A stretch of 47,468 nt of DNA from JAUYIW01 sp043818555 (lineage in GTDB: Bacteria > Patescibacteriota > Patescibacteriia > UBA9934): assembly GCA_043818555.1 (NCBI GenBank), contig JBDRFP010000006.1:1-47468 (forward strand), in the 5' to 3' direction. The notes beneath the pieces are model-generated. The model worked only from the letters and a program-made list of their open reading frames with translations, did not search any database and had not been told where the DNA came from. Made by a program: the position numbers and the translations under genes. Each line of letters begins with the position of its first letter. Within the stretch, counting starts at the first letter, position 1. This document shows positions 30,657 to 38,467 of this stretch, one piece after another.

Positions 30657-31136
30657 TTATTTTTTGAATTCATTTACCAGATCACTAACGACTCTTAGAA
30701 AGATGATCGGATCCATTGGACAGCCCGGCACTTCGGCATCGACCTTAACAACATCGCTAACTTTCAAAACTTCATCGAGTGCCTTGAACCGCGCAAGCAA
30801 AAATTCAATCTCTTGCTTTTCCTCGTCGCTAAATCGGTTCCGCTGGTTTGCCGGCGCGCCAACAACTGCGCACGCGCCAACAGCAACCAATTTTTTGGAC
30901 ATCTTCCGAATCTTCATTACCTCAGTTTTCTGCTCCTTGGTCGTAATAGCCCCTTCAATAAACACAATGTCAAACTTATCAAACTTGTTTTCTTTTTGCA
31001 GAACCTCAACATGCCGAAAATCGAAAATCTCCTTCCACTCTTTCCAATGGTCGTTCAAAAGTTCAGTGAATACAATCGTGCTGTCATTGCAACAGGCGTA
31101 AGAAAACCACCCGATGCTAATTTTTTTATTTGGCAT
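30657..31136 (-). CDS. [NiFe]-hydrogenase small subunit, single-cluster type
   Basis: 159 residues from ATG 31136. No signal peptide, so cytoplasmic. It has exactly four cysteines: the pair C15-C16 (SYACCNDS), C89 (VGACAVVGAP) and C139 (VPGCPMDP). They are enough for one [4Fe-4S] cluster, the proximal one. In most hydrogenases the first site is CxxC; here the last position is Ser19 and the ligands would be adjacent cysteines, as in complex I NuoB/Nqo6 (CC...C...VPGCP). No distal or medial clusters. It overlaps the end of the flavoprotein gene by 11 bp. Electrons must pass straight to the flavoprotein or another partner. Confidence 0.9.
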   Translation of the reverse strand: MPNKKISIGWFSYACCNDSTIVFTELLNDHWKEWKEIFDFRHVEVLQKENKFDKFDIVFIEGAITTKEQKTEVMKIRKMSKKLVAVGACAVVGAPANQRNRFSDEEKQEIEFLLARFKALDEVLKVSDVVKVDAEVPGCPMDPIIFLRVVSDLVNEFKK

Positions 31137-32364
31137 GTAGTAGAGTATTAATATCAAATTTTGAGTCTGCGAGATTATCAATCTGGTCTGAAACATCGAT
31201 ATTATCTTCAATGAGTTTCCTAATCGTGGTCATCTCCGGAGTCATATTGATTAGCGTTGCGCCAACAAGTTCGCCACCCTTAATTATCAGCCTGGCGTAT
31301 CTCCCTTCCTCGGCCGATCCTCGTGTAATTGTCTCGCGATCGTCAGCAACGCGAACATTGCCAACAAAAGTAACACTCAGTCCAAATCCCTGCGAGGTGT
31401 AGAACGACACAAATTTGAACTCCTCATTTTTACCAGCCATGTTCAACCCCGCAACCCTGCCTTGCTCCTGAGCGTTGGCCCAGTTGGCCATAATCACAAC
31501 ATCGCCCAAAATATTATCTCGATACTCTGCCACGTCCCCTGCAATCCACACGTCATCGACGTTTGATTTGAGGTACTCGTCTGCAATGATTCCATGGTCG
31601 ACTTCAAGCCCGGCCTGTGCAATCATATTCAACTCGCACTTCACTCCAATTCCTGCAACAATCATGTCGCAATCAACGCTCGTTCCGTCTTTCAGCTCAA
31701 CTCCACTCACCCTGGCGTCGCCTATAACTTTTTCAACCTCAGACTTGCGCATAATTTTCACACCGGCCTTTTCCATCTCCGCCTCAACCATTTTGCCGCC
31801 TACTTCATCAAGAATTGGTTCCCAGAAATAATCTTCCAAAATGATGTTTGTAACATCGATGTTTGCTTTTCGTAGCAGGTCTGCCACTTCAAAGCTAATA
31901 AACCCACCGCCAATTGTGACAGCTTGCTTGGCCGACTTAGTGTCAGCAATCAGCGCCCTGGCTTCGTCGAGCGTACGCATGTAATGCACGCCTTTCTTGT
32001 CCGCGCCCTCAACCGGCCATCGCCGCGCGCAAGCGCCTGTGGCGATTAAAAGCTTGCCATAGCCGATTTCATCGTCGCTAACCTTAACGATCTTAGCCTT
32101 TGTGTCGATCGATGTAACTTCGCTCTCACCGATCAAATCGATCCTGTTATCAGGATACCAGCATTCATCCTTCATAAAGATCTTGCCCTCATCGACCTTG
32201 CCTAGGAAATAGGGCGCTTTCGATAACATAATTCTCGAATGCAACAGATACGGCTCGCGCTCAACGATCGCGATCGTTCCGTCAGTATCATTCACGCGAA
32301 TAGTAGCGGCCGCAGTAGTCCCTGCAATCCCCCCTCCAATAATCAAATAATCGTAACTTTTCAT
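31126..32364 (-). CDS. FAD/NAD(P)-dependent pyridine nucleotide-disulfide-type oxidoreductase
   Basis: 412 residues from ATG 32364. FAD-binding Rossmann motif YDYLIIGGGIAGTTAAATIR (4-23), second dinucleotide site QAVTIGGGFISFEVADLL (~145), the conserved GKLLIATGA strand, and the FAD-closing VWIAGDVAEYRD (~275). It looks like NAD(P)H:rubredoxin/nitrite-reductase-type reductases and lacks a CxxxxC redox disulfide at the first FAD helix. Immediately upstream of and overlapping the hydrogenase small-subunit gene, it is the obvious electron acceptor linking H2 to NAD(P). Extended -10 TGTTATAAA 9 nt before the ATG; short or no leader. Confidence 0.9.
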   Translation of the reverse strand: MKSYDYLIIGGGIAGTTAAATIRVNDTDGTIAIVEREPYLLHSRIMLSKAPYFLGKVDEGKIFMKDECWYPDNRIDLIGESEVTSIDTKAKIVKVSDDEIGYGKLLIATGACARRWPVEGADKKGVHYMRTLDEARALIADTKSAKQAVTIGGGFISFEVADLLRKANIDVTNIILEDYFWEPILDEVGGKMVEAEMEKAGVKIMRKSEVEKVIGDARVSGVELKDGTSVDCDMIVAGIGVKCELNMIAQAGLEVDHGIIADEYLKSNVDDVWIAGDVAEYRDNILGDVVIMANWANAQEQGRVAGLNMAGKNEEFKFVSFYTSQGFGLSVTFVGNVRVADDRETITRGSAEEGRYARLIIKGGELVGATLINMTPEMTTIRKLIEDNIDVSDQIDNLADSKFDINTLLHAK

Positions 32365-32407
32365 ATGGATCATTTTATAACACATCGCTCGATAGTGGAA
32401 GTATTAA

Positions 32408-32677
32408 CTACTCATAAATATCTTTTCTATGCCCAATCTTCAAAACAATCAACACGATTAGTCTACCGCCCTTCTCCTTCCTAACTATTGCTCGATAATC
32501 ACCGATTCGTAATCGATGCAGCCCTTTAAGGCTCCCGGACAGAGCTTTTAGTTGCCTAGATAAACTGCTGCTTATGCAAAGCTCATCGAGCTTAAGTATA
32601 ATCCATTTTCTAATGACAACATTAAAACTCGCAAGGTCTTTGCGGGCTCTTTCGGTGTAGAGAAGCTCTACACGCAT
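32408..32677 (-). CDS. RelE/ParE-type toxin
   Basis: 89 residues from ATG 32677 (MRVELLYTERARKDL). The RelE/ParE fold signature is visible: N-terminal strand VELLYTERARKDLASF, helices with KLDELCISSSLSRQLKALSGSLKGLHRLRIGDYRAIVR, then strands RLIVLIVLKIGHRKDIY with the C-terminal IGHRKDIY motif typical of mRNA-cleaving RelE members. Arg and Lys residues at catalytic positions appear kept. It starts one base after the antitoxin stop, the usual antitoxin-toxin order. Confidence 0.92.
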   Translation of the reverse strand: MRVELLYTERARKDLASFNVVIRKWIILKLDELCISSSLSRQLKALSGSLKGLHRLRIGDYRAIVRKEKGGRLIVLIVLKIGHRKDIYE

Positions 32678-32678
32678 A

Positions 32679-32930
32679 TTAGCTGATCCCAAACGTTTCC
32701 TTTATCTGCTCATGCGTGTACAAGCGTCCAGCCTGAACGTCGTCAAGCGCCTCTTGAATGTTGGACAAAAACTTCCCCATTTGAGCATCACCTTTGCCAA
32801 TCGGACGCAATTCAAAAATTGGCTCATTTTTTCGCAAGATGATAAGTCTCTCATTTTTCCTACGGGCTCTGTTGGCCAGTTTGGACATATTTTGCCTAAA
32901 TTCTTTAACGCCAACGAATCGTGTGGTCAT
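32679..32930 (-). CDS. Phd/YefM-type antitoxin
   Basis: 83 residues. N-terminal DNA-binding part FVGVKEFRQNMSKLANRARRKNERLIILRKNEPIFELRPI matches the Phd/YefM pattern (strand, EFRxN helix, strand-turn-strand). The C-terminal helical tail (FLSNIQEALDDVQAGRLYTHEQIKETFG) would wrap the toxin. Antitoxins of this type repress their own promoter. Direct AAGTGTAC / TAGTGTAC repeats sit immediately upstream. Confidence 0.9.
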   Translation of the reverse strand: MTTRFVGVKEFRQNMSKLANRARRKNERLIILRKNEPIFELRPIGKGDAQMGKFLSNIQEALDDVQAGRLYTHEQIKETFGIS

Positions 32931-32942
32931 AAATCGATGTTT

Positions 32943-32963
32943 AGTGTACCTTAAGTGTACACC
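32943..32963. promoter_or_regulatory. Likely toxin-antitoxin operator
   Basis: AGTGTACCTTAAGTGTACAC contains two AGTGTAC repeats 11 bp apart, overlapping a TACACT -10-like box, 13 bp before the antitoxin ATG. It is a candidate autoregulatory site. Confidence 0.55.
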
Positions 32964-32992
32964 AAGAATTTAGGCCGGTCAACCCGCAACTG

Positions 32993-33021
32993 TTGACGAA
33001 ATCGCAATTCAATGCTACGCT
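32993..33021 (+). promoter_or_regulatory. Promoter of the 33262 gene
   Basis: TTGACG (32993-32998), 17 bp, TACGCT (33016-33021), giving an unusually long leader of about 235 nt. The leader has a GGGAG box near 33052 followed by an open frame without a standard start codon (KSRNIWRNRTF...), and several short hairpins. I see nothing else in 32964-33261. Confidence 0.6.
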
Positions 33022-33261
33022 TGCAGTACGCTTAACCACAAACAATCCAAAGGGAGAAATAGTAAAATCCAGAAATATCTGGCGGAATCGTACCTTTTCT
33101 GATCGTACTTGCGATCACAGCCCAATGCAACCGAGTGGACCTCGGCAAAGACCATCGCGAAGCATGCGCGCCGCCCCCTAGCGATTGTTTCCAGTGAGCG
33201 CTCATCAAAAATAGCGTCAACTGCCACTCAAACTATCGAACCAACCGGTAAAGGAGCAAGC

Positions 33262-33594
33262 ATGAAAATCAAACCATACACGCCATCAGAGCTTATGCTC
33301 GACGGAGTATTTCTGAACCAAAGCCCGCCGCCAAACATGTTGGTCATTGAAAAATCTGACCTCCCCGAAGACGGCGAAGGTGTCCAGCCACTTGCCGCAA
33401 GCGCATTTGTAAAAGGTTGTAACCACGGCTGCGAGTTCAATCTAGGCGGCCAGTTGATGATCGTCTACACGATTATTGACCCCACTATCGAGGAAGGCGC
33501 CCGGTTCGATGTCCAGATATCGGGCCCAACAACCCTACGGCGCCACATTTACGAAGTTGTGACGCGTATGACCAGAGCCAAAACTCGGTCATAA
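33262..33594 (+). CDS. Hypothetical protein with long 5' leader
   Basis: 110 residues from ATG 33262, which has AAGGAG 5 nt upstream; a longer in-frame reading from TTG 33109 has no ribosome site. No signal peptide. SAFVKGCNHGCEFNLGGQLMIVYTIIDP has two Cys and a His in a CxHxC arrangement that might bind metal, followed by a beta-rich part and a basic C-terminus (HIYEVVTRMTRAKTRS). No family recognised. Own promoter, long leader and own terminator. Confidence 0.7.
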   Translation: MKIKPYTPSELMLDGVFLNQSPPPNMLVIEKSDLPEDGEGVQPLAASAFVKGCNHGCEFNLGGQLMIVYTIIDPTIEEGARFDVQISGPTTLRRHIYEVVTRMTRAKTRS

Positions 33595-33602
33595 ACAAAC
33601 TA

Positions 33603-33640
33603 CCCCGCAACGGTCGCTCGACCGTGTGGGGTGTTTTTAT
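33603..33640 (+). terminator. Terminator of the 33262 gene
   Basis: CCCCGCAACGGTCG / CGACCGTGTGGGG hairpin (33603-33631) followed by TGTTTTTATT. Confidence 0.85.
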
Positions 33641-33657
33641 TAAAAACCGACATATAA

Positions 33658-33747
33658 TTTTGTCATTCTGAGGCTTATGCCGAAGAATCTTTCGTAACAC
33701 GCAAGATCCTTCGTCGCCAAGTAACCAAGCTCCTCAGGATGACAATT
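33658..33747. repeat. Full copy of the dispersed TGTCATTCTGAGG...CCTCAGGATGACA element
   Basis: Inverted ends TTTTGTCATTCTGAGG / CCTCAGGATGACAA with an internal GAAGAATCTTTCG...AAGATCCTTCG hairpin. Palindromic elements of this look are scattered in many bacterial genomes. Half copies flank the protease gene at 28700-29134, and structural relatives lie at 8262 and 19746. Confidence 0.8.
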
Positions 33748-33759
33748 TATTGACCGGGC

Positions 33760-34839
33760 TTATTCTTCCTGATGAATTGGCGTGTTGGGGTCGTGCTCGT
33801 GTTCTTCTGACTCTGGCACCAAGTAGAAGATCACGCCGAGTATTGTAATTATAATTATTGCGACAACAATTTTATCAGCCAGAGTCTTTGGCATTAGCTT
33901 TCCAACCTGCTCCCTAAATTTGTGAACTTTCGGCTTTTTGATGACCAGCCTTCCTAGCTTCATCTCTTCAGCTGTCCGTTCTTTGCAACGCTCGATCTCA
34001 ATTGTTACATGCTGAATGTCGTTCTTTGCAATAACATCTTTGATTTTATTTTTGATTGTAAATATCTGCTCGCCTTTAATGGTGTCCTCGACGACGACAT
34101 GCGTGGACATAACATTGTTGACCCCATCGAGCGACCAAATATTCGTATCGCACATAGCTTTTACGCCCTTAATGCGCATGACTGACTTTTGAATCTGGTC
34201 GATCTTAACTTCTGGAGGAACGCCTTGGAGAAAAATCTTAAGCGTTTCTTTAAGACTTCTGAAGACCTTCCACAAGATGTAGACGGTTATAAGCGCCGAT
34301 AGTAGCGGATCGATAACGTGTAAGTCCTTAATCGAGATCAACAAGCCGGCGATGAGAACAGCAATCCAGCCAAATACATCTTCGAGTAAATGCAAACTCA
34401 CCGTTTTCTCATTTAACGACTTTCCTTTTCTTAAACGATACGCTGCAATGGCGTGTACTGAAATTCCAAATACGGCCAAAATAATCATTCCCTCTCCGCT
34501 TGAGTGGTGCGGGTGCAAAAGCCGCGGGATAACTTCGGACAGAATGAACAGGCCGCCAACTAGGAGCACAATCGAGTTGATGAGCGCTGCTAGAAGTGAG
34601 AATCGCCTGTAGCCAAACGAGAACCTAGCATCCTTACCTTTTTTAGCCACACGCTCCAAATACCAGGAAATCGCAAGAGACAGCGTGTCGCCAAAGTCAT
34701 GCAGGGCGTCGGACAAAATCGCAAAACTACCGGTGATTAGCCCGCCGATTATTTCGACAACGATAAAAAACAAGTTCAAAAAGAACGCAGAAGCAATATT
34801 CCGCTCACCTGTGTGATCGTGTCCGTGACCCTCCGACAT
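33760..34839 (-). CDS. Cation diffusion facilitator (Zn/Co/Cd efflux) with extra C-terminal helix
   Basis: 359 residues from ATG 34839 (MSEGHGHDHTGERN); a TTG at 34869 would extend into an inverted repeat. Six-helix CDF core with the two metal-site motifs, LSDALHDFGDTLSLAISW (HD/D of helix 2) and HLLEDVFGWIAV (HxxxD of helix 5). The N-terminus and the HPHHSSGEG loop are His-rich. The cytoplasmic metal-binding domain (MRIKGVKAMCDTNIWSLDGVNNVMSTHVVV) follows. Unusually there is a further hydrophobic helix near the end (KIVVAIIIITILGVIFYLV) and an acidic/His tail. Exports divalent metal using the proton gradient. Confidence 0.92.
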   Translation of the reverse strand: MSEGHGHDHTGERNIASAFFLNLFFIVVEIIGGLITGSFAILSDALHDFGDTLSLAISWYLERVAKKGKDARFSFGYRRFSLLAALINSIVLLVGGLFILSEVIPRLLHPHHSSGEGMIILAVFGISVHAIAAYRLRKGKSLNEKTVSLHLLEDVFGWIAVLIAGLLISIKDLHVIDPLLSALITVYILWKVFRSLKETLKIFLQGVPPEVKIDQIQKSVMRIKGVKAMCDTNIWSLDGVNNVMSTHVVVEDTIKGEQIFTIKNKIKDVIAKNDIQHVTIEIERCKERTAEEMKLGRLVIKKPKVHKFREQVGKLMPKTLADKIVVAIIIITILGVIFYLVPESEEHEHDPNTPIHQEE

Positions 34840-34840
34840 A

Positions 34841-34973
34841 CCCGGTAGTACAACTTCGAATGATGCCAACTGTAGGCGCAGGCATCAAGTTGTAGAGTAA
34901 ACATGGTTTAATCGAATTGGTAATTATCTGCTCGGCACTATCAACTCCTCAATATCGAAGTTGTACTACCGGG
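34841..34973. repeat. 19-bp perfect inverted repeat flanking the CDF upstream region
   Basis: CCCGGTAGTACAACTTCGA at 34841-34859 and its exact complement at 34955-34973, 95 bp apart, with an inner GATGCC/GGCATC pair. The first arm begins 2 bp before the CDF start codon. It may be a small inserted element or a leader hairpin controlling the transporter. Confidence 0.7.
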
Positions 34974-35002
34974 CATAGTTGGTTTCATTATACCAGAAAA
35001 AC

Positions 35003-35027
35003 AAAAAAGACCGAGCCTAGCCCGGTC
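35003..35027 (-). terminator. Terminator of the 35038 gene
   Basis: GACCG...CGGTC hairpin (35009-35027) followed on the minus strand by six T's. Confidence 0.75.
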
Positions 35028-35037
35028 ATTTTAAAAA

Positions 35038-35430
35038 TTATTCAAGGCAACTCTTGGCTTTCAGCACGTCGGTAAGGCTTGGTGAGCTGCCTGACAAAAT
35101 TGCATTTACTCGATCGCTACCAAGCGCTTCAACCGCACACGCTTGCTGTTCGGCCGTAATTTCGGTCGGAATGTCTGCCGGGTCGATTCCGATCGACTGC
35201 AACATTGATTCCTGCTCGTCAGTTAAATACGGGTGATCATAATCGCTGTATTCTGCTGTGCCAATCAATGACGAGCCAATATTCATTACACTAACATCAA
35301 ACGGCCACATAATTACCAACATAATTATTAACACGATAATTAACCCCATTATTGCCGCAGCAATAATCCCAATTACCGTAAAGAAATTTTTTATAAAACT
35401 TGCAGGCCTTTCTTGTTTATCGTTTGGCAT
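35038..35430 (-). CDS. Small membrane-anchored hypothetical protein
   Basis: 130 residues from ATG 35430 (MPNDKQERP); a longer frame from 35532 lies inside the next gene. One long hydrophobic helix (~15-45, FFTVIGIIAAAIMGLIIVLIIMLVIMW) precedes a soluble domain with YLTDEQESMLQSIGIDPADIPTEITAEQQACAVEALGSDRVNAILSGSSPSLTDVLKAKSCL. The two Cys (C112, C128) could pair. The LTxEQ...A..ALG..RV..I..G..P pattern recurs in Patescibacteria small proteins as I recall, but there is no named family. Own terminator. Confidence 0.7.
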   Translation of the reverse strand: MPNDKQERPASFIKNFFTVIGIIAAAIMGLIIVLIIMLVIMWPFDVSVMNIGSSLIGTAEYSDYDHPYLTDEQESMLQSIGIDPADIPTEITAEQQACAVEALGSDRVNAILSGSSPSLTDVLKAKSCLE

Positions 35431-35464
35431 AATTAAGCATGTTAGTTTATCTAATTTTGGCCGC

Positions 35465-36400
35465 CTACAAATGAGCCACGCCCTTCTGTCCACGATCACC
35501 GATTGCGATTCTATCGGTTGTCTGTTTGGCAAAATGAACCATCATCATAATTCCGGCTATGTAGAGGATGCTGCTCGCAAATTGGTGGGATGTAAAGACT
35601 TTGGTGATAAATACGGCTGATAGCACATTTGTTATCAGAGTAGCGGGCACGATTAGCGTTGCGACATAGGTTGCGGGCGCGTACTTGAGAGCAGTGTACC
35701 AGGAAAGCACATAGCCGAGAAGTAGCACGCTTGCGAGTAAGATCCAGCCCCATTGTGCGGTTCCGAGTCCGGACAGTAGGCCGATGTTGCCTTGCCAGGT
35801 TACAATGCCGATTAAAATAATCGAGCCGATTACCATCCTTGCCGACGCAACCGTTAAGCTAGACAAGTCTTTGAGAGCGACTTTAGCGATAATGTTCTCA
35901 ACCGCCCACAAGATCGTCGCCCCAAGTATCATCAGCTCGCCAATACCAAATTGGAAGCCTTGAAAGCCGCCGATGAACAAGTTTGCAGCAAATATCGCTG
36001 CGATTCCAAGCCACTGCCAACTAGCAATGCGCTCCTTCAGAATCGGTAGCGCGATGATCAGCACCCAAATAAACAGCGTCTTGTGGATCATTGCTGCGTT
36101 GATTGCGCTCGTGTGTGCAAGCCCTGAGAAGAACAAGACAAACGGTATCGATCCGCCGACCACGCCAATCGCGACGAGCTTCAGCGCCTGACTTTTCGTC
36201 AGCTTTCTGATCTCCGGCCACTTCTTAAACATCAAAACTATGCCAATCATCAGCATGGCGACAATCGCGTTTTTCAAAGTCGTAAAAACGACCGGATCGC
36301 CAACTCCGGCTGAAACGATCTTTGTTAAGAAAACATTCGTACCTGAAATCACAGCTGTCCCAAACGCAAGTAGCGTAGCGTAGCGTAAAGTATTTTTCAT
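35465..36400 (-). CDS. EamA/DMT-family transporter
   Basis: 311 residues with ten hydrophobic helices in two EamA repeats (LAFGTAVISGTNVFLTKI... and GIGELMILGATILWAVENIIAKVAL...), the hallmark of drug/metabolite transporters. Conserved SGLAHTSAINAAMIHKTLFIWVLIIALPILKERI is the first-repeat end. Substrate unknown. Start at ATG 36400, three bases after the upstream gene's stop, so it is co-transcribed with the DUF2914 protein. Confidence 0.9.
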   Translation of the reverse strand: MKNTLRYATLLAFGTAVISGTNVFLTKIVSAGVGDPVVFTTLKNAIVAMLMIGIVLMFKKWPEIRKLTKSQALKLVAIGVVGGSIPFVLFFSGLAHTSAINAAMIHKTLFIWVLIIALPILKERIASWQWLGIAAIFAANLFIGGFQGFQFGIGELMILGATILWAVENIIAKVALKDLSSLTVASARMVIGSIILIGIVTWQGNIGLLSGLGTAQWGWILLASVLLLGYVLSWYTALKYAPATYVATLIVPATLITNVLSAVFITKVFTSHQFASSILYIAGIMMMVHFAKQTTDRIAIGDRGQKGVAHL

Positions 36401-36402
36401 AA

Positions 36403-37512
36403 CTACCTCACTAACTGATAAGTGTCAGGCTGTTTCTCTACATGCTCAATTCTGAATTTGACCCTGCCGATTACCTGGCCACGCTCAGTTTCAATATTAA
36501 CACGCCAGCGGCCTGGAATGGTAAAAGTTTTCATCGAGAACCCCCTGTAACCTTCTTCGCGCCCGCCTGTCAATTTAAACGAACTTTTCGTGTAGCTGAC
36601 CCACCTGTGCTCGCCGGGATCAAAATATTGCCAGTCGTGGACAATGGTGGCATTAAGGTCAGTGGGCGCAAAAATCGCTGAGTAAACATAAATGCTATCG
36701 CCTTCAACAACATGGGTAGTTTCGCCCGGGATTATTTGAGCCAGAACAGAATACCGCTCAGCCGAAAGTATGTAGCCATCTCCTGAACGCTCAACGCCAT
36801 GGTACACGCCGGCCTCTCGAATCGACAAAGGGATCGGCGGGATCAAATTCAAAAAGTAGAGTGCGTTCATGGTGAGGAATATTGCGATTACAACCGTGGC
36901 GATTCTTGACTGCCGTGATTCAACTTCAACCAATAATCGCGATAGCAGTTTTACAAACAAATAAATTACTGCCAAACTCGCAAACCCACTTGCTACAAAC
37001 ACCCAGGCACTGATGGAGTTAAATAAATACGGCATTACGAGCGACAGATAAGAGAAAAGAATGAAGTAATAAACTCCGATTTGGACAACCGGACGCAGAT
37101 AATATTCGCGCAGTACTTCGTTCGACATCATGAGAGCGGCGATAATGATGAGGAACGGCCAGGAGGCGCTGAGAGCGCCGCTGAACCAGTAGAAGATGAG
37201 CGATGCGCTAAGGAGCGCGCCGAATGTGAACTGTACTGCAAGAGGGGCTGCTAGGCGGAGATAGCGGATGGCTGATTGTCGGTCGATTCGTGCTGAATCA
37301 TAAAAGTTAATAAACGCAATAGTTGCTCCGGCTATGACAATGTAGATAGCAAGAAGAATGAACGCCGAACTGACCTTGATTGTTCTGAATGTAATAAAAT
37401 CGACCGTAACACCAACAAGAAGCATCCCAGGAATCAAAAATCTCTCATACTGTTTGTACAAGATTTTCATTTGTCTAAAACGAATTCGCCTAACCTCCTG
37501 TTTGTGGATCAT
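36403..37512 (-). CDS. Membrane protein with C-terminal DUF2914 domain
   Basis: 369 residues. About seven hydrophobic helices in residues 25-225 are followed by an extracytoplasmic DUF2914 domain (~250-355: VVEGDSIYVYSAIFAPTDLNATIVHDWQYFDPGEHRWVSYTKSSFKLTGGREEGYRGFSMKTF, then PGRWRVNIETERGQVIGRVKFRI). The domain's role is unknown; the W-x-x-x-G-x-W pattern suggests carbohydrate or ligand binding. ATG 37512 is 6 nt downstream of a TATTAT box, so the mRNA is probably leaderless. First gene of a two-gene operon with the DMT transporter. Confidence 0.85.
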   Translation of the reverse strand: MIHKQEVRRIRFRQMKILYKQYERFLIPGMLLVGVTVDFITFRTIKVSSAFILLAIYIVIAGATIAFINFYDSARIDRQSAIRYLRLAAPLAVQFTFGALLSASLIFYWFSGALSASWPFLIIIAALMMSNEVLREYYLRPVVQIGVYYFILFSYLSLVMPYLFNSISAWVFVASGFASLAVIYLFVKLLSRLLVEVESRQSRIATVVIAIFLTMNALYFLNLIPPIPLSIREAGVYHGVERSGDGYILSAERYSVLAQIIPGETTHVVEGDSIYVYSAIFAPTDLNATIVHDWQYFDPGEHRWVSYTKSSFKLTGGREEGYRGFSMKTFTIPGRWRVNIETERGQVIGRVKFRIEHVEKQPDTYQLVR

Positions 37513-37518
37513 GGCAAT

Positions 37519-37547
37519 ATAATACCAGCTCGCGCACGATTATTCAA
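37519..37547 (-). promoter_or_regulatory. Leaderless promoter of the DUF2914 operon
   Basis: TTGAAT (37547-37542), 17 bp, TATTAT (37524-37519), then six bases to ATG 37512. Confidence 0.7.
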
Positions 37548-37571
37548 AAAACCCGAGGCGTTAACCTCGGG
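37546..37571 (-). terminator. Terminator of the 37586 gene
   Basis: CCCGAGG/CCTCGGG hairpin (37552-37571) followed on the minus strand by TTTTTT. Its T-tract touches the -35 of the next promoter. Confidence 0.8.
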
Positions 37572-37585
37572 TGTAGTCTCGCTAG

Positions 37586-38431
37586 CTACTTGCCAGCTCG
37601 ATCTGGTAGGTAGCCACGGGGACGGAGCCACATGTTGGTGACCACTGCATGGTTCAAGTAGCCGAATGCGAAGCCGAACGCTGCGCCAACGGCCGGGTAG
37701 CCGCAGAAGTAGCCGATTGTAGTGCCGATCATACTGTCCACGCAGCACAGGCGAAGCTCTGTAGAGTGCACGCGCGCAAACACTTCCCACAGAAAACGGG
37801 CAGCGAACTCGCCAATGAAGAAGATCGCCTTTCGTATGTTCGTGACCACCCAGATCTTTGCTTTAGCCACACAGTAGAGGCCAGTCGCGATTCCGATCGG
37901 CGCCCAGAAGCAGAGCACGACCAGCGGCGAGGCAAAGAAGAGGGCTCTGCAGGATCGCCTAATGGTCCACGGCTCCTGTTCTATTTTGCCGAGCGTCAGG
38001 TTGCAAATCGTGTATATCATACCGAATGCAACATAGAGTGTCAGGCAAAGCTGTGAACCAAGTGCGGCCTCATGCCATGAAACGGTACCGATGAGGGCCA
38101 TGATAGTAAATGCTATCGATATCCAAGCGACACACAGGAGCAGTATCGTCCATGACCACACTACTTCACGCCAGTAGTACTCGTGCAGGCGCAAGGCGCG
38201 GGCGCGTTCGATCCAGTCGCGCACGACCGGCATCGCAGCGCTGGTCGCCCTCCACGCTCGCGGGATCGCGGCGAGGATGTCGCGCCAGGCGTACACTACG
38301 GCGCCGACGACTCCTCCGACCAGCGCGCCGACCCACCAGAACCACACCGACATCTCGAGCGCCACGAACGCGCCTATCCAAGCGCCACAGCCACAAGCCA
38401 TGGCGACCTGTGGCGACTTCTTGTCCTTCAT
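37586..38431 (-). CDS. Hypothetical multi-pass membrane protein, GC-rich
   Basis: 281 residues. Glycine-zipper-like helices at the N-terminus (CGCGAWIGAFVALEM, WVGALVGGVVGAVVYAW), hydrophobic helices at ~88-120, ~128-147 and ~165-188, and a C-terminal glycine-rich helix (MIGTTIGYFCGYPAVGAAFGFAFGYL). No family recognised. Eleven Cys residues is high for this window. GGGAGGAAGT precedes the ATG, the promoter is TTGACT/TAGTGT, and its own terminator follows. Confidence 0.7.
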   Translation of the reverse strand: MKDKKSPQVAMACGCGAWIGAFVALEMSVWFWWVGALVGGVVGAVVYAWRDILAAIPRAWRATSAAMPVVRDWIERARALRLHEYYWREVVWSWTILLLCVAWISIAFTIMALIGTVSWHEAALGSQLCLTLYVAFGMIYTICNLTLGKIEQEPWTIRRSCRALFFASPLVVLCFWAPIGIATGLYCVAKAKIWVVTNIRKAIFFIGEFAARFLWEVFARVHSTELRLCCVDSMIGTTIGYFCGYPAVGAAFGFAFGYLNHAVVTNMWLRPRGYLPDRAGK

Positions 38432-38467
38432 ACTTCCTCCCTTTTGTAAGGTTCTAGTTGTAAATCG

